Below are positions 39,154-48,719 of a DNA stretch of 64,000 nucleotides, piece after piece (the first letter of the stretch is position 1; each line of letters starts with the position of its first letter). The stretch comes from Lachnospiraceae bacterium (GTDB lineage: Bacteria > Bacillota > Clostridia > Lachnospirales > Lachnospiraceae). Under the pieces are notes generated by a model, which made no database searches, was not told where the DNA came from, and worked only from the letters and a program-made list of their open reading frames with translations. The stretch lies in NCBI GenBank assembly GCA_024682075.1, contig JAIKZQ010000017.1, positions 1-64,000 on the forward strand. The letters run 5' to 3'. Made by a program: the position numbers and the translations under genes.

Positions 39154-40422
39154 ATGGGAATGACAATGACTCAGAAGATCCTGGCAAGGGCTGCCGGGAA
39201 AGAATCCGTTAAAGCCGGCGATCTCATCATGGCTGATCTCGACCTCGTGCTCGGAAACGATATCACGAGTCCTGTTGCCATTCATGAGATTGAGAAGATG
39301 AATGTGGAAGGAGTGTTCAACAAGGACAAGATTGCACTTGTTCCCGACCATTTCGTTCCCAATAAAGACATCAAATCCGCTGAGCATTGTAAATGTGTCA
39401 GGGAATTTGCCAGAAAAAATGACATCACCAATTATTTTGAAGTCGGTGAGATGGGCATTGAGCATGCACTTCTTCCCGAAAAAGGACTTACCGTGCCCGG
39501 GGACGTGATCATCGGTGCCGATTCTCATACATGTACCTACGGAGCTCTCGGCGCTTTCTCAACCGGTGTCGGATCCACCGACATGGCTGCAGGAATGGCT
39601 ACCGGACAGGCATGGTTCAAGGTTCCTTCAGCCATTAAGTTCAATCTCACAGGAGCACTTCCTAAGGATGTGAGTGGCAAGGACCTCATTCTTCATATAA
39701 TAGGAATGATAGGCGTTGACGGTGCTCTTTATAAGTCAATGGAATTTACCGGTCCCGGCGTGGCATCACTTTCAATGGATGACAGATTCACCGTTGCCAA
39801 CATGGCCATCGAAGCCGGCGGAAAGAACGGAATATTCCCTGTTGATGACAAGACTGTCGAATATCTTAAGGAGCATGCAACCAGAGAGTACAAGGTATTT
39901 GAAGCTGATGCTGATGCGGAATATGACGAGACAATAGAGATCGATCTTTCCAAACTTCGTCCTACCGTGTCTTTCCCTCATCTTCCCGAGAATACTCATA
40001 CGATTGATGAGATCCACAAGGATGGCGATGTTAAGATCGATCAGGTCGTCATTGGTTCATGTACAAACGGCAGGATCTCTGACATGAGAATAGCGGCTGA
40101 GATACTTAAGGGAAGACATGTTGCCAAGGGACTGAGGGTCATAGTCATTCCCGCAACACAGGCTGTATATATGCAGTGTCTTGAAGAAGGACTTCTTAAG
40201 ATCTTCATCGAAGCCGGATGCGTAGTTTCGACTCCCACATGCGGTCCCTGCCTTGGCGGATATATGGGTGTCATGGCTGCGGGTGAAAGATGTGTCTCCA
40301 CCACGAACAGAAATTTCGTAGGAAGAATGGGACATGTTGATTCAGAAGTATATCTTGCATCACCTGCTGTGGCTGCCGCAAGTGCGGTCAAAGGCATTAT
40401 TGCCTGCCCCGAAGATCTGTGA
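39154..40422 (+). CDS. leuC: 3-isopropylmalate dehydratase, large subunit
   Basis: The product has 422 residues when read from ATG 39154, nine bases after GAGG; an upstream ATG at 39139 lies before that site. With LeuD it isomerises 2-isopropylmalate to 3-isopropylmalate in leucine synthesis. The iron-sulfur cysteines are in IGSCTNGR and [10 protein letters not shown]. The length fits the short LeuC/HacA-like type. leuA and leuB are not in the window. Confidence 0.96.
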   Translation: MGMTMTQKILARAAGKESVKAGDLIMADLDLVLGNDITSPVAIHEIEKMNVEGVFNKDKIALVPDHFVPNKDIKSAEHCKCVREFARKNDITNYFEVGEMGIEHALLPEKGLTVPGDVIIGADSHTCTYGALGAFSTGVGSTDMAAGMATGQAWFKVPSAIKFNLTGALPKDVSGKDLILHIIGMIGVDGALYKSMEFTGPGVASLSMDDRFTVANMAIEAGGKNGIFPVDDKTVEYLKEHATREYKVFEADADAEYDETIEIDLSKLRPTVSFPHLPENTHTIDEIHKDGDVKIDQVVIGSCTNGRISDMRIAAEILKGRHVAKGLRVIVIPATQAVYMQCLEEGLLKIFIEAGCVVSTPTCGPCLGGYMGVMAAGERCVSTTNRNFVGRMGHVDSEVYLASPAVAAASAVKGIIACPEDL

Positions 40423-40473
40423 TGATAAGTGATAACCAATTAATCAGACATATAGCATGAATGGAGAGCTGTA

Positions 40474-40968
40474 ATGGATAACGCTAAAGGACATGTACTT
40501 AAATACGGTGATAATGTTGACACCGACGTCATAATACCCGCAAGATATCTTAATTCCTCGGATCCTGCCGAGCTTGCTGAGCACTGCATGGAAGATATAG
40601 ACAAGGATTTCACCAAAAGGATGAACAAGGGTGATATCATCGTCGCTGCAAAGAATTTCGGCTGCGGATCATCCAGGGAACATGCGCCTATTTCAATCAA
40701 GGCTTCAGGAATTTCCTGCGTCATAGCAGAGACATTTGCAAGGATATTCTATAGAAATGCCATCAATATCGGACTTCCCATCATCGAGTGTCATGAGGCA
40801 TCAAAAGGCATCAATGACGGTGATGAAGTTGAGATTGATTTTAATACCGGCATAATAACCGACATTACAAAGGGCACGACTTATCAGGGTCAGGCTTTTC
40901 CCGAGTTCATGCAGAAGATCATTGCCGCAGAAGGGCTTGTCAATTACATCAATGAGAGCAAGAAATAA
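40474..40968 (+). CDS. leuD: 3-isopropylmalate dehydratase, small subunit
   Basis: The product has 164 residues, the short swivelling-domain form that pairs with the LeuC type above. The start reads [21 protein letters not shown], typical of the family (shown in part: [16 protein letters not shown]), and the substrate-recognition segment is [11 protein letters not shown]. Its stop overlaps the ruvA start (TAATG). Confidence 0.96.
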   Translation: MDNAKGHVLKYGDNVDTDVIIPARYLNSSDPAELAEHCMEDIDKDFTKRMNKGDIIVAAKNFGCGSSREHAPISIKASGISCVIAETFARIFYRNAINIGLPIIECHEASKGINDGDEVEIDFNTGIITDITKGTTYQGQAFPEFMQKIIAAEGLVNYINESKK

Positions 40969-41588
40969 TGTTTGCATTTGTTGAAGGAGTTCTTGATTTT
41001 CTCGATGCCGACATGTGTGTTGTGGATATCGGAGGCCTTGGCATCAACGTAAACATTACGTCCAGATGTTCAGGGCAGATCGGCTCGGTAGGAGATCATG
41101 TAAAACTATATACTTATACTCAGGTCTCCGAAGACACTTTCCAGCTCTATGGATTTGATGACAGGGATGACCTTGATATGTTCAGAAAGCTGGTTTCCGT
41201 CTCGGGTGTGGGCCCTAAGAGTGCCTTATCGCTGCTTTCGGTAATGGATGCGGATTCCGTGAGATATGCCGTCATCAGCGATGACATCAAGTCTCTTTCC
41301 AAAGCAAAGGGAATTTCTGCCAAGACAGCCGGGAAGATCATCATTGAGCTGAAAGGAAAAGTCGATCTTTCTGATGACAGTCTCGCAAGAAAGTTCGGAT
41401 CTGATCCTGTCAGTGTAACGCCCAGGGAGAGTTTTGGAAGCGAAGAGAGCGATGCTCTTGCCGCTCTTGTATCTCTTGGCTATTCGGAATCGGAGAGTTC
41501 AAAAGCCATTCTTTCCATAGAAGATCATTCAACTTATGATTCCGGAACTCTTTTGTCCCTGGCACTTAAAGTACTTTACGGTAAATAG
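40968..41588 (+). CDS. ruvA: Holliday junction branch migration protein RuvA
   Basis: The product has 206 residues. RuvA binds four-way DNA junctions and loads RuvB. Residues 1-65 are the OB-fold, followed by two helix-hairpin-helix motifs ([15 protein letters not shown] and [19 protein letters not shown]) and a C-terminal domain about 155-206 that contacts RuvB. Its first base is the last base of the leuD stop codon, so translation is coupled to leucine genes. ruvB follows after eight bases. Confidence 0.97.
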   Translation: MFAFVEGVLDFLDADMCVVDIGGLGINVNITSRCSGQIGSVGDHVKLYTYTQVSEDTFQLYGFDDRDDLDMFRKLVSVSGVGPKSALSLLSVMDADSVRYAVISDDIKSLSKAKGISAKTAGKIIIELKGKVDLSDDSLARKFGSDPVSVTPRESFGSEESDALAALVSLGYSESESSKAILSIEDHSTYDSGTLLSLALKVLYGK

Positions 41589-41596
41589 GAAACATC

Positions 41597-42595
41597 ATGC
41601 CCAGAAGCATTGAAACTAATCTGACAAAAGAAGACAAGCCGGTCGAGCATTCTTTAAGGCCACAGAGGCTTAAGGAATATATCGGACAGGAAGCGATAAA
41701 GGAAAGGCTCATCATACAGATAGAAGCCGCAAAGACCAGGGGAGAGGCTCTCGATCATGTCCTTCTTTACGGACCTCCCGGACTTGGAAAGACCACTCTT
41801 GCGGGGATCATATCAAATGAAATGGGTACCCATATCAGGATCACCTCGGGGCCTGCTATAGAAAAGCCTTCTGAGATGGCTGCGATCCTCAATTCCCTTC
41901 AGGAAAAGGACATGCTCTTCATAGATGAGATCCACAGGCTTAACCGTCAGGTCGAGGAAGTGCTTTATCCGGCAATGGAAGATTTTGCCATCGACGTGAT
42001 GATCGGCAAGGATTCCTCATCATCAGCACGAAGTGTAAGGCTGCCGCTCCCTCATTTTACTCTTATCGGAGCAACGACAAGAGCTGATATGCTGACGGCT
42101 CCTTTAAGAGACAGATTCGGTGAGCAGTTCCATATGGAATTCTATACACCTGATGAGCTTTCGGAAGTTCTTCTTTTCTCATCCAAAAAGCTTGATGTAA
42201 AGATTGAAAAAGACGCTGCACTTGAGCTGGCTAAGAGAAGCAGGGGAACTCCCAGAATTGCAAATCGGATGCTCAAGAGAGTAAGGGATTACGCTCTTGT
42301 CAGATATGACGGCATCATCACAAAAGACATTGCCATCGAAGCAATGGACCTGATGTCCATAGACAAGCTCGGACTTGATAATACGGACAGGATGATCCTC
42401 GAGACTATCATTAAGAAGTTTGACGGAGGACCTGTGGGACTGGACACCCTGGCAGCCGCAACCGGTGAAGATGCGGGTACTCTTGAAGATGTCTACGAAC
42501 CATATCTTCTCAAGAACGGTCTTCTTATGCGCACTCCAAAGGGCAGGGTGATAACGGATCTTGCCAGAGAGCATCTTGACATGTGGCTGACATGA
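41597..42595 (+). CDS. ruvB: Holliday junction branch migration ATPase RuvB
   Basis: The product has 332 residues. It is the AAA+ motor that drives branch migration with RuvA. Walker A is [11 protein letters not shown], Walker B is [10 protein letters not shown], sensor 1 is in [20 protein letters not shown], and the C-terminal winged helix is at about 255-332. AGGAAA precedes the ATG. ruvC is not adjacent, as is common in Firmicutes. Confidence 0.98.
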   Translation: MPRSIETNLTKEDKPVEHSLRPQRLKEYIGQEAIKERLIIQIEAAKTRGEALDHVLLYGPPGLGKTTLAGIISNEMGTHIRITSGPAIEKPSEMAAILNSLQEKDMLFIDEIHRLNRQVEEVLYPAMEDFAIDVMIGKDSSSSARSVRLPLPHFTLIGATTRADMLTAPLRDRFGEQFHMEFYTPDELSEVLLFSSKKLDVKIEKDAALELAKRSRGTPRIANRMLKRVRDYALVRYDGIITKDIAIEAMDLMSIDKLGLDNTDRMILETIIKKFDGGPVGLDTLAAATGEDAGTLEDVYEPYLLKNGLLMRTPKGRVITDLAREHLDMWLT

Positions 42596-42612
42596 TGGCT
42601 GTGTCATTCCGA

Positions 42613-42642
42613 TTGATAAATATATTATGATTAGTATATACT
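42613..42642 (+). promoter_or_regulatory. Putative promoter before the ZapA-like gene
   Basis: TTGATA (42613-42618) is followed after 18 bases by TATACT (42637-42642), about 30 bases upstream of the ATG at 42674. Confidence 0.5.
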
Positions 42643-42673
42643 GTTCTAAAGAAGGATTATTTCGGAGGGGTAT

Positions 42674-43690
42674 ATGTCTGACATTAACGAAACACAAGTG
42701 ATCATCGCAGGCAGGGTCCTGACTCTTAAAGGCTATGAAACTGCCGAATATACCCAGAAGGTAGCCAATTATCTCAATAAGAAACATTCCGAATGCAAGG
42801 CAACTGTATCTTTCAGATCCCAGAACAAGGAGATGCAGATGCTTCTTGTAGCGCTTAACATTGCTGATGATTATATGAAGATCCATGACAGACTTGAGGA
42901 AGTAGAAAACATTCTCAAGGATAAGGATAAGGAGATATATAATCTCAAACATGATATCGTGACCACACAGAGCAGACTTGATAAGGCTGATGAGCAGGTC
43001 AGAACTCTTCAGGACAAGATGGCTGAAAGTTCCAAGAAGCTTATACAGCTTGATGCAAAGCTCAGGAACAAGGATAAAAGGCAGAATTCCGATAAAGAAA
43101 ACGAACCCGCCAGATCTGAAATAAAAGCCGAATCAAGGCCTGAAGTAAGATCCGAAAAAAGACCTGAAACCAAGCCTGAACTTAAGCCTGAATCAAAACC
43201 TGAAGTTAAGCCTGAAGCTAAAAACGATGTCAAACCTGCACCTGTGCCCGAATCTAAACCAGAAGTGAAGCCTGAAGCGGTTTCCGAGCTGGGAGCAGAA
43301 TCAAAACCTGAGATCAGACAGGATGTTAAAGCTGAAACCAAGCCCGAACCCGCACATGATGGGGTAAGACCCGTATCGGCTCCCGCACCCGGCCCCGGAA
43401 CTTCAGTAAATACGGCCCCCGGGACAGCCAATTCACAGGCCGCCGAAAAAAAGCCCGCACCTGCAAGACCTATAGCTGCACCGGCACCGGGTCCTTCCGG
43501 AAAACCTGTGTCAGCTCCTGAGCCTAAAGCAGAAGAAAAAAAGCCCGAACCTGCTCCTTCGTACAGACAGGAGTCGTTATTTGATGATGTGCCCGAGCCC
43601 GTTTCCGAGCCCAGGCTTGTAAAGGGCGGACCCGGACGTGATAAGGACGATGATAAGGGAACGGTTCAGTTTCCTTTCAATAAACGCTGA
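42674..43690 (+). CDS. zapA: ZapA-like cell division protein with coiled coil and Lys/Pro/Glu tail
   Basis: The product has 338 residues, over three times normal ZapA. Residues 1 to about 95 form the ZapA domain (VIIAGRVLTLKGYETAEYTQ and MLLVALNIADDY), which bundles FtsZ filaments at mid-cell. A coiled coil spans about 70-140. The remainder is a low-complexity tail of KPE/KPEVKPEAK repeats that turns into a Pro/Ala/Gly-rich segment and a basic end. The tail is probably disordered. CGGAGGGG precedes the ATG. Its neighbours (U32 protein, FtsW-like, PBP) fit a division or wall role. Confidence 0.88.
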   Translation: MSDINETQVIIAGRVLTLKGYETAEYTQKVANYLNKKHSECKATVSFRSQNKEMQMLLVALNIADDYMKIHDRLEEVENILKDKDKEIYNLKHDIVTTQSRLDKADEQVRTLQDKMAESSKKLIQLDAKLRNKDKRQNSDKENEPARSEIKAESRPEVRSEKRPETKPELKPESKPEVKPEAKNDVKPAPVPESKPEVKPEAVSELGAESKPEIRQDVKAETKPEPAHDGVRPVSAPAPGPGTSVNTAPGTANSQAAEKKPAPARPIAAPAPGPSGKPVSAPEPKAEEKKPEPAPSYRQESLFDDVPEPVSEPRLVKGGPGRDKDDDKGTVQFPFNKR

Positions 43691-43695
43691 TCCGA

Positions 43696-45912
43696 ATGAA
43701 GTCTGAACATCTGACAACCCTAAATATGAAACCGGAGCTCCTTGCGCCTGCAGGCAGCAAGGAGTCTTTTTATGCTGCGCTCAGATCCGGTGCAGATGCT
43801 GTTTATATGGCCGCTGAGAAGTTCGGAGCAAGAGCATATGCCGGGAATTTCACTTATGATGAGATTTTTGAATGTGCAGACTTTGCCCATGTCTATGGAA
43901 AGAAGATATATCTTACGGTCAATACTCTGGTCAAGGAAAATGAATTCGGTCAGCTTCGTGAATTCATTGAAAGTGGTGTTCCTGATGTCTGTGACGGTCT
44001 TATAATCCAGGATCTTGGAGTTGCTTCATTTTTCCGTAAAGAAAGACCACTGATCCCCATTCACGCCAGCACCCAGATGTCCGTGACGGGTCCTGCCGGT
44101 GCAAGCCTGCTTAAAGGAAACGGATTCACAAGGGTCGTTCCTGCAAGAGAACTGAGTTTTGAAGAGATAAAGGATATATATGATGCTACGGGTATGGAGA
44201 TTGAATGTTTCATTCACGGAGCTATGTGTTATTCGTATTCGGGGCAGTGTCTCTTTTCATCGATACTTGGGGGCAGGAGTGGCAACAGAGGAAGATGTGC
44301 CCAGCCGTGCAGGCTCCCTTACAGGCTGTCCGGAAGCAAGGAAAAAACCGAAACTTATCCGCTCAGCCTAAAAGATATGTGTACCCTTGAGATCCTTCCA
44401 GATATTCTTTCAGCCGGTGCCGTTTCACTGAAAGTTGAAGGCAGAATGAAACCGCCTCAGTATGTTGCGGGCGTGATATCCGTTTACAGAAAATATCTGG
44501 ATATGTATCTGTCAGGAGATGAGTACGCAGTTGATAAAAAAGATCTTGAGTTCCTTTCGGGTTTATATGTGAGAGGAGATCTTTCACACGGATATTTTGA
44601 CAGACATAACAGCCGTGACATGGTTACAATTTATTCTCACGGATATAACGGTTCTGAGGATGAAGCATCGGACAGGGCTAAGACGCTGGTAAGTGATGAT
44701 GCCGATAATCCGTATGTCGGTCCTTTGAAAGTAAGAATGTCCGCATCTTTTAAGATCGGGCAGAATGCTTATGTTACCGCATCCTGCGTGGATCCGGAAG
44801 GAAAAGAAGCTTACGGATATGCCGGGGGCGAAATCGTTTCAAAGGCTGAAAAGGCCTCGATTGGAACAAAGGACATACTTAAGGCGTTTAAAAAGACGGG
44901 AAATACCGTTTTTGTCACGGATGATCATCTGATGGATATAGACGTGGACGATAATGCCTTTTATTCTTTGAAGGGGCTGAACCAGCTTAGAAGAGATGTC
45001 CTTGATGATCTGATGAAAAACCTCATTCATGATCCTGTACAAAATGAAGGCGCTTTGACGCAGGTTCCGGATACGGATAAGCAGTCTGTCCGCAGATCCG
45101 TCATCGCAGATAAAACCTGCAGCATTCTTATAGGGACTTACGAGCAGGCATTTGCCGTGGCAAAAGCCATAAAGGAAAACATTCTGGAGGAATCATTCAG
45201 GATCTATCTTGAAGAATCGCTCATAATGTCTGATGATGCCGATGAGATCTTTGACCTGTTCGGAAAAGAATTCCGTGAAGATGTGCCTGTATATGCAGCT
45301 CTTTCTTTTATCAGGAGAAAGGGAGATGATCTGAAGAAGATCTTCAGTCTGCTTGAAGAAGGATCGATCGACGGACTTTTGATCCGGAATCTTGAGGATC
45401 TGGCCGTATTTTCAAAGAAATACTCCGAAAGGATCATCACCGATTTCGGACTATATTCGTACAATGCCGAGGCTTCCGGTTTTTGGAGCAGATATTCGGG
45501 AATCCGGACCATGCCGCTTGAGCTGTCCGGAAATGAGATGTCGGATCTGATAAAAGCATCCGGGAACGTTACTGAAAAAGTCATTTACGGAAGAGCTCCT
45601 CTGATGATCACTGCGGGATGCGTTAGAAAAACGCTTAAATCATGTACGCACAGATCGGGTTTTGAGACTATAATAGACAGAAAGGGCATCGGATTTCCTG
45701 TCAAATGTGACTGCGGAAGATGCCTTAACATAATATATAATTCCGTGCCGCTGCTTGTGCGTTCGCATTTTGACGAAAGGCTCTGCGGAAGGATCGAATT
45801 TACCACGGAGAATGCAGATGAGGTGATGGATGTATTCAGGGTCTATGCGGGAATCAAAGACATAAATGACATTCCTCACACAAGCGGCTGGTCAAACAGG
45901 CCGGTATCATAA
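43696..45912 (+). CDS. U32 family peptidase-like protein
   Basis: The product has 738 residues. The U32 signature is clear: ELLAPAGS at the N-terminus, then IECFIHGAMCYSYSGQC and SILGGRSGNRGRCAQPCR. Related proteins act in tRNA or 23S rRNA hydroxylation (TrhP, RlhA) or are listed as collagenase-like peptidases. The conserved Cys positions in HGAMC, SGQC and RCAQPC, and Cys later in VKCDCGRC, may bind an iron-sulfur cluster. A second C-terminal domain (about 450-738) is present. Neither the start at 43696 nor the ATG at 43726 has a strong ribosome site. Confidence 0.88.
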   Translation: MKSEHLTTLNMKPELLAPAGSKESFYAALRSGADAVYMAAEKFGARAYAGNFTYDEIFECADFAHVYGKKIYLTVNTLVKENEFGQLREFIESGVPDVCDGLIIQDLGVASFFRKERPLIPIHASTQMSVTGPAGASLLKGNGFTRVVPARELSFEEIKDIYDATGMEIECFIHGAMCYSYSGQCLFSSILGGRSGNRGRCAQPCRLPYRLSGSKEKTETYPLSLKDMCTLEILPDILSAGAVSLKVEGRMKPPQYVAGVISVYRKYLDMYLSGDEYAVDKKDLEFLSGLYVRGDLSHGYFDRHNSRDMVTIYSHGYNGSEDEASDRAKTLVSDDADNPYVGPLKVRMSASFKIGQNAYVTASCVDPEGKEAYGYAGGEIVSKAEKASIGTKDILKAFKKTGNTVFVTDDHLMDIDVDDNAFYSLKGLNQLRRDVLDDLMKNLIHDPVQNEGALTQVPDTDKQSVRRSVIADKTCSILIGTYEQAFAVAKAIKENILEESFRIYLEESLIMSDDADEIFDLFGKEFREDVPVYAALSFIRRKGDDLKKIFSLLEEGSIDGLLIRNLEDLAVFSKKYSERIITDFGLYSYNAEASGFWSRYSGIRTMPLELSGNEMSDLIKASGNVTEKVIYGRAPLMITAGCVRKTLKSCTHRSGFETIIDRKGIGFPVKCDCGRCLNIIYNSVPLLVRSHFDERLCGRIEFTTENADEVMDVFRVYAGIKDINDIPHTSGWSNRPVS

Positions 45913-45931
45913 ATACAGCGGGATCTGAGCA

Positions 45932-47296
45932 ATGCAGATTGCCTTGAAATTTTATGTAATTGAATTATCGAGATACATCATAGCTTTTCTTATGTTCATC
46001 TACACGACGCTTTCTGTCGTGAGCGTTTTTTCGAAAAAGAAAAAGCTTGTTTCCGTATGCACATCAATACAGAGCGGCTTGCTTCTTGTGCTGATGTTCC
46101 TTTGTTTTCTGGATCTGACATTTGTATCCGGGCAGGAAGAATATCTGTATCTTTTTGCGTTCATAACGCTGTTTCTGTTTTTCATGATCACAATAGTCAC
46201 TATCATATATGATAAGTCGGACAGGATCCTGCTGAACAATATGTGTCTTTTGTCAGGAATAGGTCTTTGCATTGTTTCAAGGCTTTCTTTCAGCAAAGCT
46301 TTCAGGCAGTACATAATCACCCTTGTATCATTTGCGATATGTCTTGCCATACCGTTTTTTATAGACAGATTCAAATATTTCAAACAGCTTTTGTGGGTAT
46401 ATGCGGGAGTCGGACTTGTCGTTTTGTCCATGGTACTTTTTACGGGAAGCAAGGTAAACGGTGCCAACATCACCTATACTTTAAAGGGAATCACATTCCA
46501 GCCCTCGGAGTTCGTCAAGATCATATATCTGTTTTTCCTGGCGGCTTTGTTATATAAATACAACAGTTTTAAATGGATAGTGGTCTCAGCACTGATAACC
46601 GGAGCTTATGTCATTGTCCTTGTTTTCTCGAGGGATCTCGGAAGTGCACTGATATTTTTTGTTGCATATGTGATGGTCATTGTGATGGCCACACACAATT
46701 ATCTGTACCTTCTGAGCGGTATCTTCGGAGGAGCGATAGCCTGTATCGTTGCTTACAATCTGTTCGACCATGTAAAGGTCAGGGTCGTTGCCTTTCTTGA
46801 TCCGTGGAATTATATCGATGACCAGGCATATCAGATAACCCAGTCGCTTTTTGCGATATCCTCGGGAGGATGGTTCGGCGGCGGCCTGATGCAGGGGAGG
46901 CCTTCGGACATTCCATTCGTCAATCAGGATCTGATCTTTTCGGCTGTCTGTGAAGAATTCGGTCTCTTTTTCGCAATATGTCTTCTGATCATATGCATGT
47001 GCTGCTTCTGCAGAATGATGATGCTCTCATACATGATAGCTGACAAATTTTATCAGATAATCGTTTACGGCATAGGAGTCATGTATATATTCCAGGTCTT
47101 CCTGACTGTCGGAGGAGGCATTAAGTTCATACCACTTACCGGTCTGACGCTGCCATTCATCAGTTACGGAGGCAGTTCGGTGATGACCACATACATTATG
47201 TTCTACATTGTTCAGGGAATAGTGATCAAATCAAGAAATTACGAAAGTGTTCACGATGAAAGAAAGACGTCACCCGATACAAAAATATCTCAATAG
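45932..47296 (+). CDS. FtsW/RodA/SpoVE family glycan polymerase
   Basis: The product has 454 residues with about 10-12 membrane spans. The family polymerises lipid II into glycan strands together with a class B PBP. Conserved parts are KGITFQPSEFVKI, FSRDLGSALIFF (the Asp is essential in relatives), GGWFGGGLMQG, PFVNQDLIFSAVCEEFG and TLPFISYGGSS. The next gene, a class B PBP, overlaps it, matching the known polymerase and transpeptidase pairs. Whether it acts in division or elongation cannot be told. Confidence 0.93.
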   Translation: MQIALKFYVIELSRYIIAFLMFIYTTLSVVSVFSKKKKLVSVCTSIQSGLLLVLMFLCFLDLTFVSGQEEYLYLFAFITLFLFFMITIVTIIYDKSDRILLNNMCLLSGIGLCIVSRLSFSKAFRQYIITLVSFAICLAIPFFIDRFKYFKQLLWVYAGVGLVVLSMVLFTGSKVNGANITYTLKGITFQPSEFVKIIYLFFLAALLYKYNSFKWIVVSALITGAYVIVLVFSRDLGSALIFFVAYVMVIVMATHNYLYLLSGIFGGAIACIVAYNLFDHVKVRVVAFLDPWNYIDDQAYQITQSLFAISSGGWFGGGLMQGRPSDIPFVNQDLIFSAVCEEFGLFFAICLLIICMCCFCRMMMLSYMIADKFYQIIVYGIGVMYIFQVFLTVGGGIKFIPLTGLTLPFISYGGSSVMTTYIMFYIVQGIVIKSRNYESVHDERKTSPDTKISQ

Positions 47297-48719
47297 TTCA
47301 CCCAGAGCAAAGTCAATGATCCTGATCAACGTGACCATGATCATTTTCTGCGTGCTTTTTCTGGCTATGTTCATATATCTCGGCATATTTGTCTCTACTT
47401 CGACGATCACTCTTTACAATAACAGTTACAACAATCGTCAGGAGCTTCAGGGCAGGAATGTCCTGAGAGGAACTATCTATTCTTCGGACGGTGAAGTTCT
47501 TGCCGAGACAAGAGTGGATGAAAACGGCAATGAGATCAGATATTATCCTTACGGAAGCATGTTTGCCCATGCTGTCGGATATTCGGTGAACGGCAGGATG
47601 GGGATCGAGGATTATGCCAATTATTATCTGATGCATTCCGGCGCAAGTCTTACTGACAGGGTCAATAACGATCTGGAAAATATCAAGAATCCCGGATATG
47701 ATGTTTATTCCACTTTAAACGTAGATCTTCAGAAGGTTGCGGATGATTATCTCGGAATGTATAACGGCGCCGTTATTGTCACAGAGGCGAAGACCGGCAG
47801 GGTGCTGGTGCTTATTTCCCATCCGGATTTCAATCCCGGCACGATAAGGGAAGACTGGGAGACCATAACATCCAATCCCGATAATTCACAGCTTCTTAAC
47901 CGTGCCACACAGGGACTTTACCCTCCCGGTTCCACATTCAAGATAATCACTGCTCTTGAGTATTACAGGGAAAATCCCGACACATGGGATGAATATGCTT
48001 ATACCTGCACGGGAAACATCACTCACGGTGATTACCGTGTGAGCTGTATATACGGTACGGTACACGGTGATCTTGATCTTGAAGGATCTTTTGCAAGATC
48101 CTGTAATTCGTCATTTGTAAATATCGGATTGTCACTCAGCAGAAACAGCTGGGAAGACACGCTTGAGGAACTGTATTTTAACAGGCCCATTCCGACCGAT
48201 ATGCTCGTTAATTCAAGTTCTCTTTATATAGGAGCCGGCTCTACCGATTATGACATAATGCAGACGGCGATAGGGCAGGGCAAGACATTGATGACACCGC
48301 TTCATCTCAACATGATCACTCAGGCGATCGCCAATCACGGTGTCATGATGAGGCCTTATATCATTGAAAGCATCGTGGATGATGACGGAAATGTCATCAG
48401 AGATTATGAGCCTCAGAGCATAGGTCAGGTAATGACTGAAGATGAAGCAGAATATCTTACGGAACTGATGATGGCAGTTGTTGAATACGGAACAGGCAGA
48501 GCACTCATCACGGATTACTATACATGTGCCGGCAAGACGGGAACTGCAGAATTTGCAAATGACATAAACGAGTCCCATGCATGGTTTACCGCCTTTGCAC
48601 CGGCTGAGGATCCCGAGATCTGCGTGACCATAATCATAGAAAAAGCAGGAACCGGCATGGAATATGCGGTTCCTCTCGCTAAAAGAATATTTGATGCTTA
48701 TTTTGGTGTTGAGAATTAA
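47256..48719 (+). CDS. Class B penicillin-binding protein (transpeptidase)
   Basis: The product has 487 residues from ATG 47256; GTG 47247 is an alternative, and both overlap the end of the FtsW-like gene. A single N-terminal span lies at about residues 22-46. The PBP dimer-like region follows, and the transpeptidase has S226-T-F-K229 (PPGSTFK), SCNSSF, and AGKTGTAEF. It cross-links peptidoglycan outside the cell. No PASTA domains are present. Its stop codon overlaps the stop of the convergent HD-GYP gene by three bases. Confidence 0.94.
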   Translation: MKERRHPIQKYLNSSPRAKSMILINVTMIIFCVLFLAMFIYLGIFVSTSTITLYNNSYNNRQELQGRNVLRGTIYSSDGEVLAETRVDENGNEIRYYPYGSMFAHAVGYSVNGRMGIEDYANYYLMHSGASLTDRVNNDLENIKNPGYDVYSTLNVDLQKVADDYLGMYNGAVIVTEAKTGRVLVLISHPDFNPGTIREDWETITSNPDNSQLLNRATQGLYPPGSTFKIITALEYYRENPDTWDEYAYTCTGNITHGDYRVSCIYGTVHGDLDLEGSFARSCNSSFVNIGLSLSRNSWEDTLEELYFNRPIPTDMLVNSSSLYIGAGSTDYDIMQTAIGQGKTLMTPLHLNMITQAIANHGVMMRPYIIESIVDDDGNVIRDYEPQSIGQVMTEDEAEYLTELMMAVVEYGTGRALITDYYTCAGKTGTAEFANDINESHAWFTAFAPAEDPEICVTIIIEKAGTGMEYAVPLAKRIFDAYFGVEN

